In this document: positions 31,373 to 40,140 of the stretch, one piece after another
Position numbering within the stretch: position 1 is the stretch's first letter
Layout of the letters: every line of letters starts with the position of its first letter
From: Mesorhizobium sp. LMG 17147
GTDB lineage: Bacteria; Pseudomonadota; Alphaproteobacteria; Rhizobiales; Rhizobiaceae
Direction: 5' to 3'
Assembly (NCBI RefSeq): GCF_024297145.1
Contig: NZ_JANCTC010000010.1
Span: forward strand, 62,001 to 126,000
DNA: 64,000 bases
Made by a program: the position numbers and the translations under genes
Notes under the pieces: generated by a model
Seen by the model: the letters and a program-made list of their open reading frames with translations, nothing else
What the model was told of the DNA's origin: nothing
Databases searched by the model: none

Positions 31373-32635
31373 ATGACGAGCGCGACGGACATTCTTGATG
31401 CCGTCGTCATCGGTGCCGGCTGGGCGGGGCTAGGTGTCAGTCATGCGCTGACGCAGCGCGGCTTACGTCACAGAGTGCTGGAGCGACATCGCATCGGTGA
31501 GACCTGGCGGACCCAGCGTTGGGACTCATTTCGGATAAATACCGCGAACATCCAAACGATCATGCCCGGGGATAGCTATGTCGGCTCCGATCCCGACGGC
31601 GCAATGACAAGCGGCGAGTTTGTCGCGATGTTGGAGGACTATGCCCGCCGTCATGCCCTCCCGGTGGAAACCGGTACGCCGGTGACCGACCTTGTTGCGA
31701 GCGACGGCCTGTACCGGCTTACCATTCCGCGCGGTTCCCTGTGTGCGAGAAATGTGGTGATCGCCAGCAGCAACCAGAACTGCCCGGTGCGCCCGTCCTT
31801 CTCCGCTTTGTTGCCGCCCGAAGTCCGGCAGATCGACGCATCAGCCTACCGCAACGCATCCGGTCTCGACAGTGGAGCGGTGTTGGTGGTCGGTAGTGCC
31901 CAGTCGGGAGGCCAAATCGCCGAGGACTTGGCCCAAGCGGGGCGAACTGTGTTTCTCGCAACGAGCCGAGTCGGCCGGCTGCCCCGAACGTATCGAGGTC
32001 GTCACATCAGTGTCTGGCTGGTTCTTAGCGGACTGCTAGACGTGACGCGCAAGGAAATACTTGAACAGGGCCCAATCCCAGGAAGGCCGCTGCAAGGAGC
32101 GCTCCATACAATCAGCCTGCAGTCCCTCAGTGCGCAAGGCGTCGTCGTACTGGGTCGGCTCACGGGCGTCGACGACGGCCGCCTCTCGTTCAGCGACGAG
32201 GCGGAAGCGCATGTTCGCCATGCGGACGAGGGCTCCGCCAGAGTTCGAAGCCAGATCGACGATTATATCGCGCGCAACCGAATCGATGCCCCCGAGGCTG
32301 AGCCGGACCCGGCGGAGACGATTGAAGCGCGTCTGCCCAATCCACCGATCCGATCAATTGATCTCGCGGCGCGGGGGATCACAACGGTGATCTGGTGCAC
32401 CGGTTTCACTGGGGATTTCGGATGGGTGCGCGTTCCCGATGTGCTCGATCCACACGGCCAACCACTGCACGAGAACGGGTTTGCGAGCGTCCCGGGTGTG
32501 TATTTTGCCGGCCTGCCTTTTGCAATCACCCGGCGGTCGGGCACAATATTGGCAATTGCGGAGGAAGCAGCCCTGGTGGCCGACGATATCCAGCGTCGTT
32601 TGGTAAGGATCGCCTCCGACCTCCCGATTCAGTGA
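31373..32635 (+). CDS. FAD-dependent monooxygenase (flavin-containing / CzcO-like oxidoreductase)
   Basis: A 420-residue two-dinucleotide-fold flavoprotein. The FAD-binding motif is DAVVIGAGWAGLGVSHAL, and the NADPH motif is VLVVGSAQSGGQIAEDLA. Between them comes RTQRWDSFRINT, resembling the FxGxxxHxxx(Y/F) region start of flavin monooxygenases. The late ATG-type motif VIWCTGFTGDFGW is typical of flavin-containing monooxygenases and NAD(P)H-dependent oxidases. Its substrate cannot be read from sequence. Codon choice seems slightly less GC-biased than in the neighbours, so acquisition is possible. GAGGGGAACGC precedes the ATG. Confidence 0.82.
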   Translation: MTSATDILDAVVIGAGWAGLGVSHALTQRGLRHRVLERHRIGETWRTQRWDSFRINTANIQTIMPGDSYVGSDPDGAMTSGEFVAMLEDYARRHALPVETGTPVTDLVASDGLYRLTIPRGSLCARNVVIASSNQNCPVRPSFSALLPPEVRQIDASAYRNASGLDSGAVLVVGSAQSGGQIAEDLAQAGRTVFLATSRVGRLPRTYRGRHISVWLVLSGLLDVTRKEILEQGPIPGRPLQGALHTISLQSLSAQGVVVLGRLTGVDDGRLSFSDEAEAHVRHADEGSARVRSQIDDYIARNRIDAPEAEPDPAETIEARLPNPPIRSIDLAARGITTVIWCTGFTGDFGWVRVPDVLDPHGQPLHENGFASVPGVYFAGLPFAITRRSGTILAIAEEAALVADDIQRRLVRIASDLPIQ

Positions 32636-32761
32636 TCCCGACCGCAGACGAATCTCATCCGGTCGGCGGCTCTCTCCTCTCGCGAGATTTGAGCCATTCA
32701 AGATGAATGGCCGCGGAGGGTTAAAAGCCGAGGTTCAACCCGACGTGTCACCTGCTCGTGG

Positions 32762-33997
32762 TCAATGCTCCACCTTCCTGGCTTTCCGCATGTTCGGTAA
32801 GAACACCGTCAGTAGGCCGAGCAGCGGCAAATACGAGCAGACCTGGAAGACGAAATCGATGCCCTTCATGTCGGCGACGACGCCAAGCACGGCGGCGGCG
32901 ATGCCGCCCATACCGAAGGCGAAGCCGAAGAAGATGCCGGCGATCATGCCGACGCGGCCGGGCACCAGTTCCTGGGCGAAGACGACGATGTTCGAGAAGG
33001 CCGAGGACAGGATCAGGCCGATCAGCACGGTGAGAACCATCGTCCACTCGAAATTGGCGTACGGCAGGGCCAGCGTGAAGGGCAGCACGCCGACGATCGA
33101 GAACCAGATCATCGCCTTCTGCCCGTAGCGGTCGCCGAACGGGCCGCCGAGCAGGATGCCCAGCGCAGAGGCGCCGAGGAACAGGAACAGCATGACTTGC
33201 GACATCTGCACCGAAACACCGAACTTATGAATGGAATAGAAGGTGTAGTAGCTGGCAAGGCTGGAAATATAGGCGTTCTTGGTCAGTACCAGCAGCGTCA
33301 GCACCAGCAGCGCTCCCATCACCTTGCGGCGCGGGAAGGGCGAGACGAAACCTGCCGCCTTGCGGGTGCCCTGTGCGGCACGCAGGCGGCTGTACCAGCC
33401 GCCGACCTGCCACAGCACGATGATGCCGATCAGCGAGCCGCCGGCGAACCAGGCGATGCTGGTCTGGCCGAAGGGCACGACGATGAAGGCTGCCAGCAGC
33501 GGCCCCATAGCCTGGCCGAAATTGCCGCCGACCTGGAACAGCGACTGCGCAAGACCGAACCGGCCGCCGGAGGCGAAGCGGGCGATGCGCGAGGATTCCG
33601 GATGGAAGATCGCCGAGCCGATACCGATCAGCGAGGCGCCGATGAGGAGCAGGAAATAGTGTCCGGCGTAGGCCAGCACGACCAGTCCGATCAACGAGGA
33701 GGCCATGCCGTAGGGCAGCGAATAAGGCATCGGCCGCTTGTCGGTGATCATGCCGATCACCGGCTGCAGCAAGGATGCCGTCACCTGGAAAGTGAAAGTC
33801 AGGAGGCCGATCTGCCAGAAATCGAGACCGTAATTGTCCTTCAGCAGCGGGTAGATCGCCGACAGCAGCGACTGCATGATGTCGTTGATGCAATGGCAGA
33901 AGCTCACCGCCAGGATGACGGTGAAGGCCGTCGCCTGAGCTGAGATGTGGCCGGCCGCTGCCGGCTCGCCCTCGGCGGTTGCTGTGGTATCTGTCAA
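32762..33997 (-). CDS. MFS exporter, fosmidomycin-resistance (Fsr) type
   Basis: A 411-residue, 12-helix major facilitator transporter. The segment SFCHCINDIMQSLLSAIYPL after the first helix start is characteristic of the Fsr family, known for fosmidomycin export in E. coli. MFS motif A variants appear at GMITDKRPMPYS and GPFGDRYGQK. The start is uncertain: TTG 33997 has GGAG 7 nt upstream, while GTG 34036 gives 424 residues. It is divergently transcribed from an AraC regulator gene about 130 nt away, which probably controls it. Confidence 0.85.
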   Translation of the reverse strand: MTDTTATAEGEPAAAGHISAQATAFTVILAVSFCHCINDIMQSLLSAIYPLLKDNYGLDFWQIGLLTFTFQVTASLLQPVIGMITDKRPMPYSLPYGMASSLIGLVVLAYAGHYFLLLIGASLIGIGSAIFHPESSRIARFASGGRFGLAQSLFQVGGNFGQAMGPLLAAFIVVPFGQTSIAWFAGGSLIGIIVLWQVGGWYSRLRAAQGTRKAAGFVSPFPRRKVMGALLVLTLLVLTKNAYISSLASYYTFYSIHKFGVSVQMSQVMLFLFLGASALGILLGGPFGDRYGQKAMIWFSIVGVLPFTLALPYANFEWTMVLTVLIGLILSSAFSNIVVFAQELVPGRVGMIAGIFFGFAFGMGGIAAAVLGVVADMKGIDFVFQVCSYLPLLGLLTVFLPNMRKARKVEH

Positions 33998-34128
33998 GGC
34001 ATGCTCCGTGGTCTTTTTTGGCGGGCACTTCCGCACGCGGTCTTATGGCGCTGGCTGCCTTATACGTTGCTTGTCACGCGACTTCTTTCGTGGTTTGGTC
34101 CAATAGTTTCGCAAGTGGGCCATAGCTG

Positions 34129-34995
34129 ATGCCGCATGGCAGGGAAATGTTCAAAGCGGGCGACGGTGATCTCGGGTTGTTGCATGAGCGTCGCTGGCAA
34201 TGGCTGGAGCAGGCCGTTGGGCCGGCAGTGGCGCTGCCGACCGAATATCCGGACGGCTACCATGTGCCACGGCACCATCACAGCCGCAGTCAGTTGCTGC
34301 ACGCGCTGGTCGGGGTCGTGCTGGTAACGACGCGGCATGGGCGCTGGATGGTGCCTCCCGACCACGCGATGTGGATCCCCGCCGGCACCGAACATTCCGT
34401 CGAGATGCTGGGCGACGTCAGCATGCGGTCCGTCTATGTGATGCCGGAGGCCATTCCCGGCCTGCCGGACGGATTGCGCGTCGTCGGTATCACCGATCTG
34501 ATGCACAGCCTGATCGTGGAATCGGAAAAGCTGCCGCAGGGCGCCGAGTTGGAGGGGCGGGGCGGGCTGATCATGAAGCTCCTGCTGCACGAAATCCCGA
34601 ACCTGCCGGAACGGCCGCTCGGACTGCCGTTCCCGTCCGACGCAAGGCTGGCGGCGCTATGCCGGCGCTTCGTCTCGGCACCGTCACCGCATGCGACGAT
34701 CGACCAATGGGCCGCTATCGTTGGCATGAGCCGCCGCTCTTTCACCCGCGCGTTCCACCGCCAGACGGGATTGTCGCTGTCGACCTGGCGTCAGCAGGCC
34801 TGCCTGTTCGCGGCGCTGCCACGGCTGGCCGACGGCGAGCCGATCACAAGGGTGGCGCTCGATCTCGGCTATGACAGCGTGCCGGCGTTCATCACCATGT
34901 TCAAGCGCATGCTGGGAGCCTCGCCACGCGGTTACATGCGCGGCGCCCGTGATGCTGGCGAAGGTGCGGCGAATAGGCGGTCCGGCTCGGCCTGA
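34129..34995 (+). CDS. AraC-family regulator with cupin sensor domain
   Basis: A 288-residue regulator. The N-terminal cupin domain (GYHVPRHHHSRSQLLHALVG, then WMVPPDHAMWIPAGTEHSVE) has a His-rich metal- or ligand-binding pocket. The C-terminal AraC domain shows the first helix-turn-helix IDQWAAIVGMSRRSFTRAFH and second RVALDLGYDSVPAFITMFK, closing with GASPRGYM. The arrangement next to a divergent MFS drug exporter parallels E. coli NimR-NimT, suggesting control of the fsr-like gene. ATG 34129 has no strong ribosome site; ATG 34147 is an alternative. Confidence 0.88.
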   Translation: MPHGREMFKAGDGDLGLLHERRWQWLEQAVGPAVALPTEYPDGYHVPRHHHSRSQLLHALVGVVLVTTRHGRWMVPPDHAMWIPAGTEHSVEMLGDVSMRSVYVMPEAIPGLPDGLRVVGITDLMHSLIVESEKLPQGAELEGRGGLIMKLLLHEIPNLPERPLGLPFPSDARLAALCRRFVSAPSPHATIDQWAAIVGMSRRSFTRAFHRQTGLSLSTWRQQACLFAALPRLADGEPITRVALDLGYDSVPAFITMFKRMLGASPRGYMRGARDAGEGAANRRSGSA

Positions 34996-35006
34996 GTCGC
35001 AGCCCT

Positions 35007-35109
35007 AAAGCGCGTCGCGTTCGACCCGCCTCATGCGACGCGCTTTGGATTCTTGTTTTCATGCATGTCGTTATCGCAAAACCGCTGCACAGTTTTGCGC
35101 GACATGCAT
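35007..35109. repeat. Compound rhizobial palindromic repeat overlapping the prs stop codon
   Basis: Two palindromes in tandem. The first has 12-bp arms AAAGCGCGTCGC (35007-35018) and GCGACGCGCTTT (35035-35046). The second has arms ATGCATGTCG (35061-35070) and CGACATGCAT (35100-35109) with inner CAAAAC/GTTTTG pairing. The last base is also the first of the prs stop codon (TTA on the plus strand). It may serve as a bidirectional transcription barrier between the convergent AraC and prs genes. Confidence 0.85.
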
Positions 35110-36044
35110 TAATCGAACAGGCTCGACACCGATTCCTCGGTCGCCGTGCGTGAGATCGCCTCGCCCATCAGTTCGGCGATGGAGATGACGCGGATATTGG
35201 CGGCGTCGAGCACTGCCTGGGTCGGCTGGATGGAATCGGTGATGACCAGTTCCTGCAGTTTCGAGGCGCCGATGCGGGCGATGGCGCCGCCGGACAAAAC
35301 GCCATGGGTAGTGTAGGCGGTGACACTGGTGGCGCCGTCGGCAAGCAGCGCATCGGCCGCATTGCACAGCGTGCCGCCCGAATCGATGATGTCGTCGATC
35401 AACAGGCAATCCTTGCCGCGCACGTCACCGATGACGTTCATGACTTCCGATTCGCCGGGGCGCTCGCGGCGCTTGTCGACGATGGCGAGCTGGGCATCGA
35501 TGCGCTTGGCGAGCGCGCGGGCGCGGACCACGCCGCCGACATCCGGCGAAACCACCATGACATTGGCAAGCTGCTTGTATTTCGCCTTTACGTCGCGGGC
35601 CATGACCGGGACGGAAAACAGATTGTCGGTCGGGATGTCGAAGAAGCCTTGAATCTGGCCGGCATGGAGATCCAGGGTCAGCACCCGGTCGACGCCCGCC
35701 CTCGTGATCATGTTGGCGACCAGTTTGGCCGAGATCGGCGTGCGCCCCGAGGCACGGCGATCCTGCCTGGCATAGCCGAAATAAGGAATAACCGCAGTGA
35801 TGCGCTTGGCCGAAGAGCGCATGAAGGCGTCGATCATGATGAGCAGTTCCATCAGATGATCGTTGGTCGGGAACGAGGTGGACTGCAGGATGAAGACGTC
35901 CTCGCCGCGCACATTCTCCTGGATCTCGACGAAGATTTCCTGGTCGGCGAAGCGCCTGACGCTGGCCTTGCCCAGCGGAATGTTGAGGTAGCGGGCGACT
36001 GATTCGGCCAGCACCCTGTTGGAATTGCCCGCGAAGAGCTTCAT
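35109..36044 (-). CDS. prs: Ribose-phosphate pyrophosphokinase
   Basis: A 311-residue PRPP synthetase: ribose 5-phosphate plus ATP gives PRPP and AMP. Conserved parts are KLFAGNSNRVLAESVARYL, the ATP loop RFADQEIFVEIQENVRGEDVF (partly), PYFGYARQDR with the flexible-loop region, DLHAGQIQGFF with catalytic His, and the PRPP/ribose-phosphate motif LLIDDIIDSGGTLCNAA. Product feeds the purine, pyrimidine, His and Trp routes, including the apt reaction. ATG 36044 matches the usual N-terminus; the upstream frame to 36164 is not conserved. Confidence 0.97.
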   Translation of the reverse strand: MKLFAGNSNRVLAESVARYLNIPLGKASVRRFADQEIFVEIQENVRGEDVFILQSTSFPTNDHLMELLIMIDAFMRSSAKRITAVIPYFGYARQDRRASGRTPISAKLVANMITRAGVDRVLTLDLHAGQIQGFFDIPTDNLFSVPVMARDVKAKYKQLANVMVVSPDVGGVVRARALAKRIDAQLAIVDKRRERPGESEVMNVIGDVRGKDCLLIDDIIDSGGTLCNAADALLADGATSVTAYTTHGVLSGGAIARIGASKLQELVITDSIQPTQAVLDAANIRVISIAELMGEAISRTATEESVSSLFD

Positions 36045-36244
36045 GCACCGTTCCTGGCGAAGGATTGAGAGACTCCGATAGCACTCCAGCCTCTTAGTCG
36101 GGCTTTTAGCGGCCCGCGCCGGTATTGCAAGCGTCGTGAATGGGAATCCGCCGGCTAATCTCAATAAACGCTTACGGCTTGACGATGCGGCGATAGGTCC
36201 ACTTCGATGCCGACGGAATCGGGGATAGCTCTATCTTTCAGTCT

Positions 36245-36293
36245 GAGCATGGTCTCTTCCGAAAACCGGATTCACTTTTCGGAAATCATGCTC
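36245..36293. repeat. Rhizobial palindromic repeat
   Basis: A 49-bp palindrome with arms GAGCATGG and TCATGCTC and an inner CCGAAAACCGGATTCACTTTTCGG part, the same family as 24357-24405 in the opposite orientation. It sits just beyond the 3' end of the lipoprotein gene. Confidence 0.8.
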
Positions 36294-36297
36294 CAGG

Positions 36298-36918
36298 TCA
36301 GCCGGCGCCGCCGCCAAGCCACGTGGCGAACTGGTCGATTGTCTGGTCGGCAATTGCCTGCATGGTGGCCGGGGCGACCGCCGCCCAGCCTTCGCCGCCG
36401 CCGACAGAGGGCGCTTTCTGCTGGCCGTTGATGCGATGCAGCCGGTTGCCGGCCGGGTCATAGATGTCCCAGACGTAGATGACGGTGGTGTCCTTGCCTT
36501 CCGTCATGGTCGAGAAATAGCCCTTGAGCACATGCGTTGGGGTCTGGTCGGTGCTGCCGGCCAAGGTGATGCCGCGCTGCCTGGCGCGTGTCTGAAGCTC
36601 GGTGGTCAGCGGTGTCGCGGCTTCTACCGAGGCGCCGACGATTGGCGCCACCTGCAGCCGGGTCCGCGCAATGGCAGCCGCGCTTTTGGCGGGCGGCACG
36701 GCTGCTGCAGCCGAAGGCTGCGCTGTGCCTGCAGTTTGCGCGGTGCCGGCAGGCTGAGCCGGAGTTGCGGGGGGCGTCGCGGCGCTTCCGGCTCCGGAGA
36801 GCGATTGCGTCGATTGCGGGGCAATGGCCGACGGTTCGAGAACGTCCTTCGCATTGGTGCAGGCCGCCAGCGCCAGCGCCACGAGCAATGACACGGTCGT
36901 CACATGCGATCGTCTCAT
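36298..36918 (-). CDS. Putative lipoprotein
   Basis: A 206-residue predicted lipoprotein. The signal (SLLVALALAAC) ends in the lipobox LAAC, so Cys is lipidated after processing by Lgt and Lsp; lgt itself lies upstream in the same run of genes. A Pro/Ala/Gln-rich linker (TPPATPAQPAGTAQTAGTAQ) separates the anchor from a C-terminal domain (THVLKGYFSTMTEGKDTTVI then YVWDIYDPAGNRLHRINGQ). No known family is recognised. It begins 54 nt after the M24-type gene and likely belongs to the same transcript. Confidence 0.8.
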   Translation of the reverse strand: MRRSHVTTVSLLVALALAACTNAKDVLEPSAIAPQSTQSLSGAGSAATPPATPAQPAGTAQTAGTAQPSAAAAVPPAKSAAAIARTRLQVAPIVGASVEAATPLTTELQTRARQRGITLAGSTDQTPTHVLKGYFSTMTEGKDTTVIYVWDIYDPAGNRLHRINGQQKAPSVGGGEGWAAVAPATMQAIADQTIDQFATWLGGGAG

Positions 36919-36972
36919 TAGCCTGAAAACTCCTTGGCGACGAACGCCCCTCACACTCTTTGCATTATGGAT

Positions 36973-38124
36973 TCACTGCACGATCAAGTCGAGATCATGG
37001 CGGGACAGCGGCTTCGGCTGGGATTCGGTCGTCAGATAGGTGCGGCCAAGCGTCATCGCGGTTTCGGTTTCGGAGTCCATGATGATCATATGGGCGAACA
37101 GCGTCATGTTCGGCGCAATCGGTTCGGGATTACCCTGATAGAACATCGGCATATCCATCCAGGACGGGGTGAAGCGGGCGCCGAGCGAATAGCCGCAGGC
37201 ATTGAGCCGGTGCTTGGTCAAATTGTGGGCTTCGAGGGTGCGGGCATGGGCGTCGAACACGTCGCCGAACGTATTACCGGGCGTCATCGCCTTCTCGACC
37301 GCAAGTAGCGCGGCGCGGGCGGCATCGAACAATTCCTGGTGGCGTTTCGATACCTTGCCGGTCAACACCGTGCGCATCATTGCCGCATGGTAGTGGTGGA
37401 AGACACCGGCCCATTCGAGCGTCAGCTGGTCGTTCTTGGTGAGCTTGCGGCGGCCGGCTTTGTAGCGGCAAAGCAGGGCGTCGACGCCGGAGCCGATGAT
37501 GAACTCGTTGGCCGGATAATCGCCGCCGCCGGCAAAGATGGCACCTTGCATGGCGGCAAGGATCAGCGCCTCATCGCCGCCCTGCTTGATCAGCGGCAGT
37601 GCTGCGTCCAGCGCGTCGTCGGCCAGATTTGCGGCTTTTTCCACCTTGGCGATTTCTGCCGGGCTCTTGAACAGCCGTAGCCGGCTGACAATGCCGGAGG
37701 CATCCGCGATCTGCCCGAAGGTCTGCAACTGCTCGTCGAGGCGCCGGCCATTATAGGCGGTCAGGCCGTGGGTGTCGTATTCGACGCCGATGCGGGCACC
37801 GAGCAGGTCGAGTTCGTTGAGCAGGTTGCGCAGGTCTACCGCCGGATTGGCGCCGTTGCGGTCCGTCCACAAAACGATGTTGTCGATGATCGAGGTGTGG
37901 CGCGCCTGGCGCAAGTCGGCCGAACGCGTCAGCAGCACCATCGAGCCGTCGGCCTTGACCACCAGGCACTGGAAAAAGCAGAAGCCGAAGGTATCGTAGC
38001 CGGTTAGCCAATACATGCTTTCCTGGGCAAACAGCAGGACGGCGTCGAGCTTCTTTTCGGCGATCTCGATCATTAGTCGATCGCGCCGCGCGTCGAATTC
38101 CGAGCGTTCGAAATGCAGCGCCAT
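36973..38124 (-). CDS. M24-fold (creatinase/EutD-like) hydrolase lacking the metal ligands
   Basis: A 383-residue pita-bread fold protein of the Xaa-Pro peptidase/creatinase superfamily. The N-terminal creatinase domain (FERSEFDARRDRLMIEIAEK) and C-terminal fold are full length. All five usual metal ligands appear substituted: LEWAG, HHYHAAMMRT (no Asp), ACGYSLG (no GHG), LFAHMIIMD and the final TLGRTYLT lack the expected Asp, Asp, His, Glu, Glu. This fits the metal-free branch with creatinase and ectoine hydrolase (EutD/DoeA), rather than an aminopeptidase. The start overlaps the pgeF stop (TGATG). Confidence 0.83.
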   Translation of the reverse strand: MALHFERSEFDARRDRLMIEIAEKKLDAVLLFAQESMYWLTGYDTFGFCFFQCLVVKADGSMVLLTRSADLRQARHTSIIDNIVLWTDRNGANPAVDLRNLLNELDLLGARIGVEYDTHGLTAYNGRRLDEQLQTFGQIADASGIVSRLRLFKSPAEIAKVEKAANLADDALDAALPLIKQGGDEALILAAMQGAIFAGGGDYPANEFIIGSGVDALLCRYKAGRRKLTKNDQLTLEWAGVFHHYHAAMMRTVLTGKVSKRHQELFDAARAALLAVEKAMTPGNTFGDVFDAHARTLEAHNLTKHRLNACGYSLGARFTPSWMDMPMFYQGNPEPIAPNMTLFAHMIIMDSETETAMTLGRTYLTTESQPKPLSRHDLDLIVQ

Positions 38125-38912
38125 CAGTCAGCCTCCAAAACGATTGCCGAAACCTGCCGCCCGTAGTCGGGCTCGTTGCGATGCGTGCTGCGCCGATAGG
38201 AGTAGAAAAGCTCTTCCTCGGCATAGGTGCAGCGGCCAAGTCCTTCGGCGTTGACGCCAGCCTTGGTCAGCCGGTCGACCGTGTAGCGGTTGAGATCGAA
38301 CATCGCGTGTCCGGCATTTGCTGAAGGCGCGAAATAGCGAGCATTGCCGGTATCGGCGTCGACGAAACGGGCGACGAATTCCGGTCCGACTTCGTAATTC
38401 CGTGGGCCGATCGAAGGACCGAGCACTGCGACGATGCAGTCGCGCCGGGCGCCGAGGCTTTCCATTGCCGCGATGGTGTTTTCCAGCACTCCGGTGAAAG
38501 CGCCTTTCCAGCCGGCATGGGCGGCGCCGATAATGCGCGCCTCGGCGTCGGCGAAGAGGACCGGTCCGCAGTCGGCGGTCGAGGCACCGACGGCAATGCC
38601 CGGCCGGTCGGTGATAATGGCGTCGGCCTTGGGCCGCTCGCCGGCAAAAGGCTCCCTGGCAATGACGACGTCCGGCGAATGAACCTGGTGAGCGGTCAGC
38701 AGATGGTTTGCGGGCACGCCCATCCATTCGGCGACCCGGCAGCGATTTTCGCGCACCAGCGTCTGGTCGTCGTTCGAGCCGGTCCCGATGTTGAGGCCCC
38801 GGTAAATGCCGCTGGAAATGCCGCCGACCCGCGTGAAGTAGCCGTGGCGGATGCCTTGCGCCGTTTCCAGCAAGGGCGACCGAACGGGATCCGGTTTGGT
38901 CTGATTCAGCAT
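38124..38912 (-). CDS. pgeF: Peptidoglycan editing factor / multicopper-type purine nucleoside phosphorylase (YfiH family)
   Basis: A 262-residue YfiH/DUF152 protein. The family's metal site shows in HQVHSPDV, ADCGPVLFAD and GAAHAGWKGAFTGVL, and a later YAEEELFYSYRRS. Members remove L-Ser-containing peptidoglycan precursors (PgeF) and act on adenosine as phosphorylase/deaminase in vitro. ATG 38912 matches the usual length; the open frame to 39596 is read-through antisense of the methyltransferase gene. A direct repeat of GTTGAAGGCTGG lies in the 139-nt gap upstream. Confidence 0.92.
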   Translation of the reverse strand: MLNQTKPDPVRSPLLETAQGIRHGYFTRVGGISSGIYRGLNIGTGSNDDQTLVRENRCRVAEWMGVPANHLLTAHQVHSPDVVIAREPFAGERPKADAIITDRPGIAVGASTADCGPVLFADAEARIIGAAHAGWKGAFTGVLENTIAAMESLGARRDCIVAVLGPSIGPRNYEVGPEFVARFVDADTGNARYFAPSANAGHAMFDLNRYTVDRLTKAGVNAEGLGRCTYAEEELFYSYRRSTHRNEPDYGRQVSAIVLEAD

Positions 38913-39051
38913 GGCGGCTTTGTTGTCCGTATGGGCGATTTCGTCAAGCGAGTTGAAGGGGCGCAGTTGAAGGCTGGTCGGTTGAAGGCTGGCGAAGTTG
39001 ATGTCGGGCGCTAGTCGGAGACGGGAGAGTGAGAGAGGCGGCAGCGAAAAG

Positions 39052-40140
39052 TCAATCCGTGCTTGGAAACGGCGGAACGGCAATGCCTGCGGGGAGGACG
39101 GCAAGCACCTTGAAGAGTTCGCCCATGCCCTGCGGGCCGGCGAGGCGCTCAACGTCGGCCGCGATCTTTTCGCGAGCTGCCTCATCGGCATTGGCGCCGA
39201 GCCGGCCAGCCCGTTCGAGGAGCCCCATCTTGAGTAGGAATTCACCTTGCGTGGAGAGGTGGGCATCAAGGCCGTGCGCCCGAACGGTGGCCGCGAGGGC
39301 GGCGAAATCGACATGGGCGGTGAGATCGGCCTGCCCCGGATTGGCCAGCACGTCCTCATGACCGTGCTTGCGCAAGGCCTGCAAGGTGTCGCCGATCCCG
39401 GGCTGGAGGTGACCGTAGTCGAGAAACAGGCCGGCGCCGCCAAATCCGGCAAGTCGCCCGGCGATTGCCGCCATAAGGGCAGCGCGGGCTGGCGCCACCT
39501 CGACGATGGCACCTTGCGGCGCATTCTCGGCACCCTCCGGCAGCAGCATCGGGTCGAGCGAGCCGGCGCCGACGAAAAAGCGCAGCCGGTTCGCATCGTC
39601 GAGACCGATCATCCGTTCGCGCCAGCCGGCTCCAGCGCGGACGAACTGGCGGATGGGCACCGCGTCAAACAGCTCGTTACCAACAATCAGAAGCGGCCCC
39701 TGCGGCAGCGTCTCGACGGCCTCATGCCAGGCGATGGTGGCCGACGTCCCGGCAAGCGTCCGTTTCTGGACCTCGGTCAACCGGGGACTGGTCTCGATCA
39801 AGGCGAACGATGCGCTGGCGGTAAGCGTCGGATCGAGCCGCGAAAGCGTGCGCAGCATATCTCTCATCAGCGTGCCGCGGCCGGGGCCGATTTCGGCGAT
39901 GGCGACCGGCGTCGGCCGGCCGATCGCCAGCCATGCCTGGTAGAGCCAGACAGTGACCAGCTCGCCAAACATCTGGCTGATCTCCGGCGCAGTGACGAAG
40001 TCGCCGGCGGCGCCAAACGGCTCGCGTGTCGTATAATAGCCGTCCTTCGGATCGAACAGGCAGAGCGCCATGTATTCGCTGATGGGGATCGGTCCCACCG
40101 CACCGATCAGCTCGGCGATGCGGGTCTTCAGCCGCGTCAT
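39052..40140 (-). CDS. MidA/NDUFAF7-family SAM-dependent methyltransferase
   Basis: A 362-residue protein of the COG1565 (MidA, mitochondrial NDUFAF7) family. Its SAM-binding motif is IAEIGPGRGTLMRDMLR, and the family's N-terminus reads ISEYMALCLFDPKDGYYTTR then FVTAPEISQMFGELV. In mitochondria NDUFAF7 methylates an Arg of complex I during assembly; a matching role on bacterial NDH-1 is inference. It overlaps the lgt stop by 4 nt (ATGA). The order lgt-midA-pgeF is widespread in alphaproteobacteria. Confidence 0.92.
   Translation of the reverse strand: MTRLKTRIAELIGAVGPIPISEYMALCLFDPKDGYYTTREPFGAAGDFVTAPEISQMFGELVTVWLYQAWLAIGRPTPVAIAEIGPGRGTLMRDMLRTLSRLDPTLTASASFALIETSPRLTEVQKRTLAGTSATIAWHEAVETLPQGPLLIVGNELFDAVPIRQFVRAGAGWRERMIGLDDANRLRFFVGAGSLDPMLLPEGAENAPQGAIVEVAPARAALMAAIAGRLAGFGGAGLFLDYGHLQPGIGDTLQALRKHGHEDVLANPGQADLTAHVDFAALAATVRAHGLDAHLSTQGEFLLKMGLLERAGRLGANADEAAREKIAADVERLAGPQGMGELFKVLAVLPAGIAVPPFPSTD

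Noticed and set aside
31134..31376. 80-codon ORF overlapping the monooxygenase start by 4 nt
   Set aside because: No ribosome site and low-quality protein composition; it lies in the promoter region.
38913..39596. N-terminal extension of the pgeF frame
   Set aside because: Open frame without start support; overlaps the methyltransferase gene in another frame and lacks family similarity.
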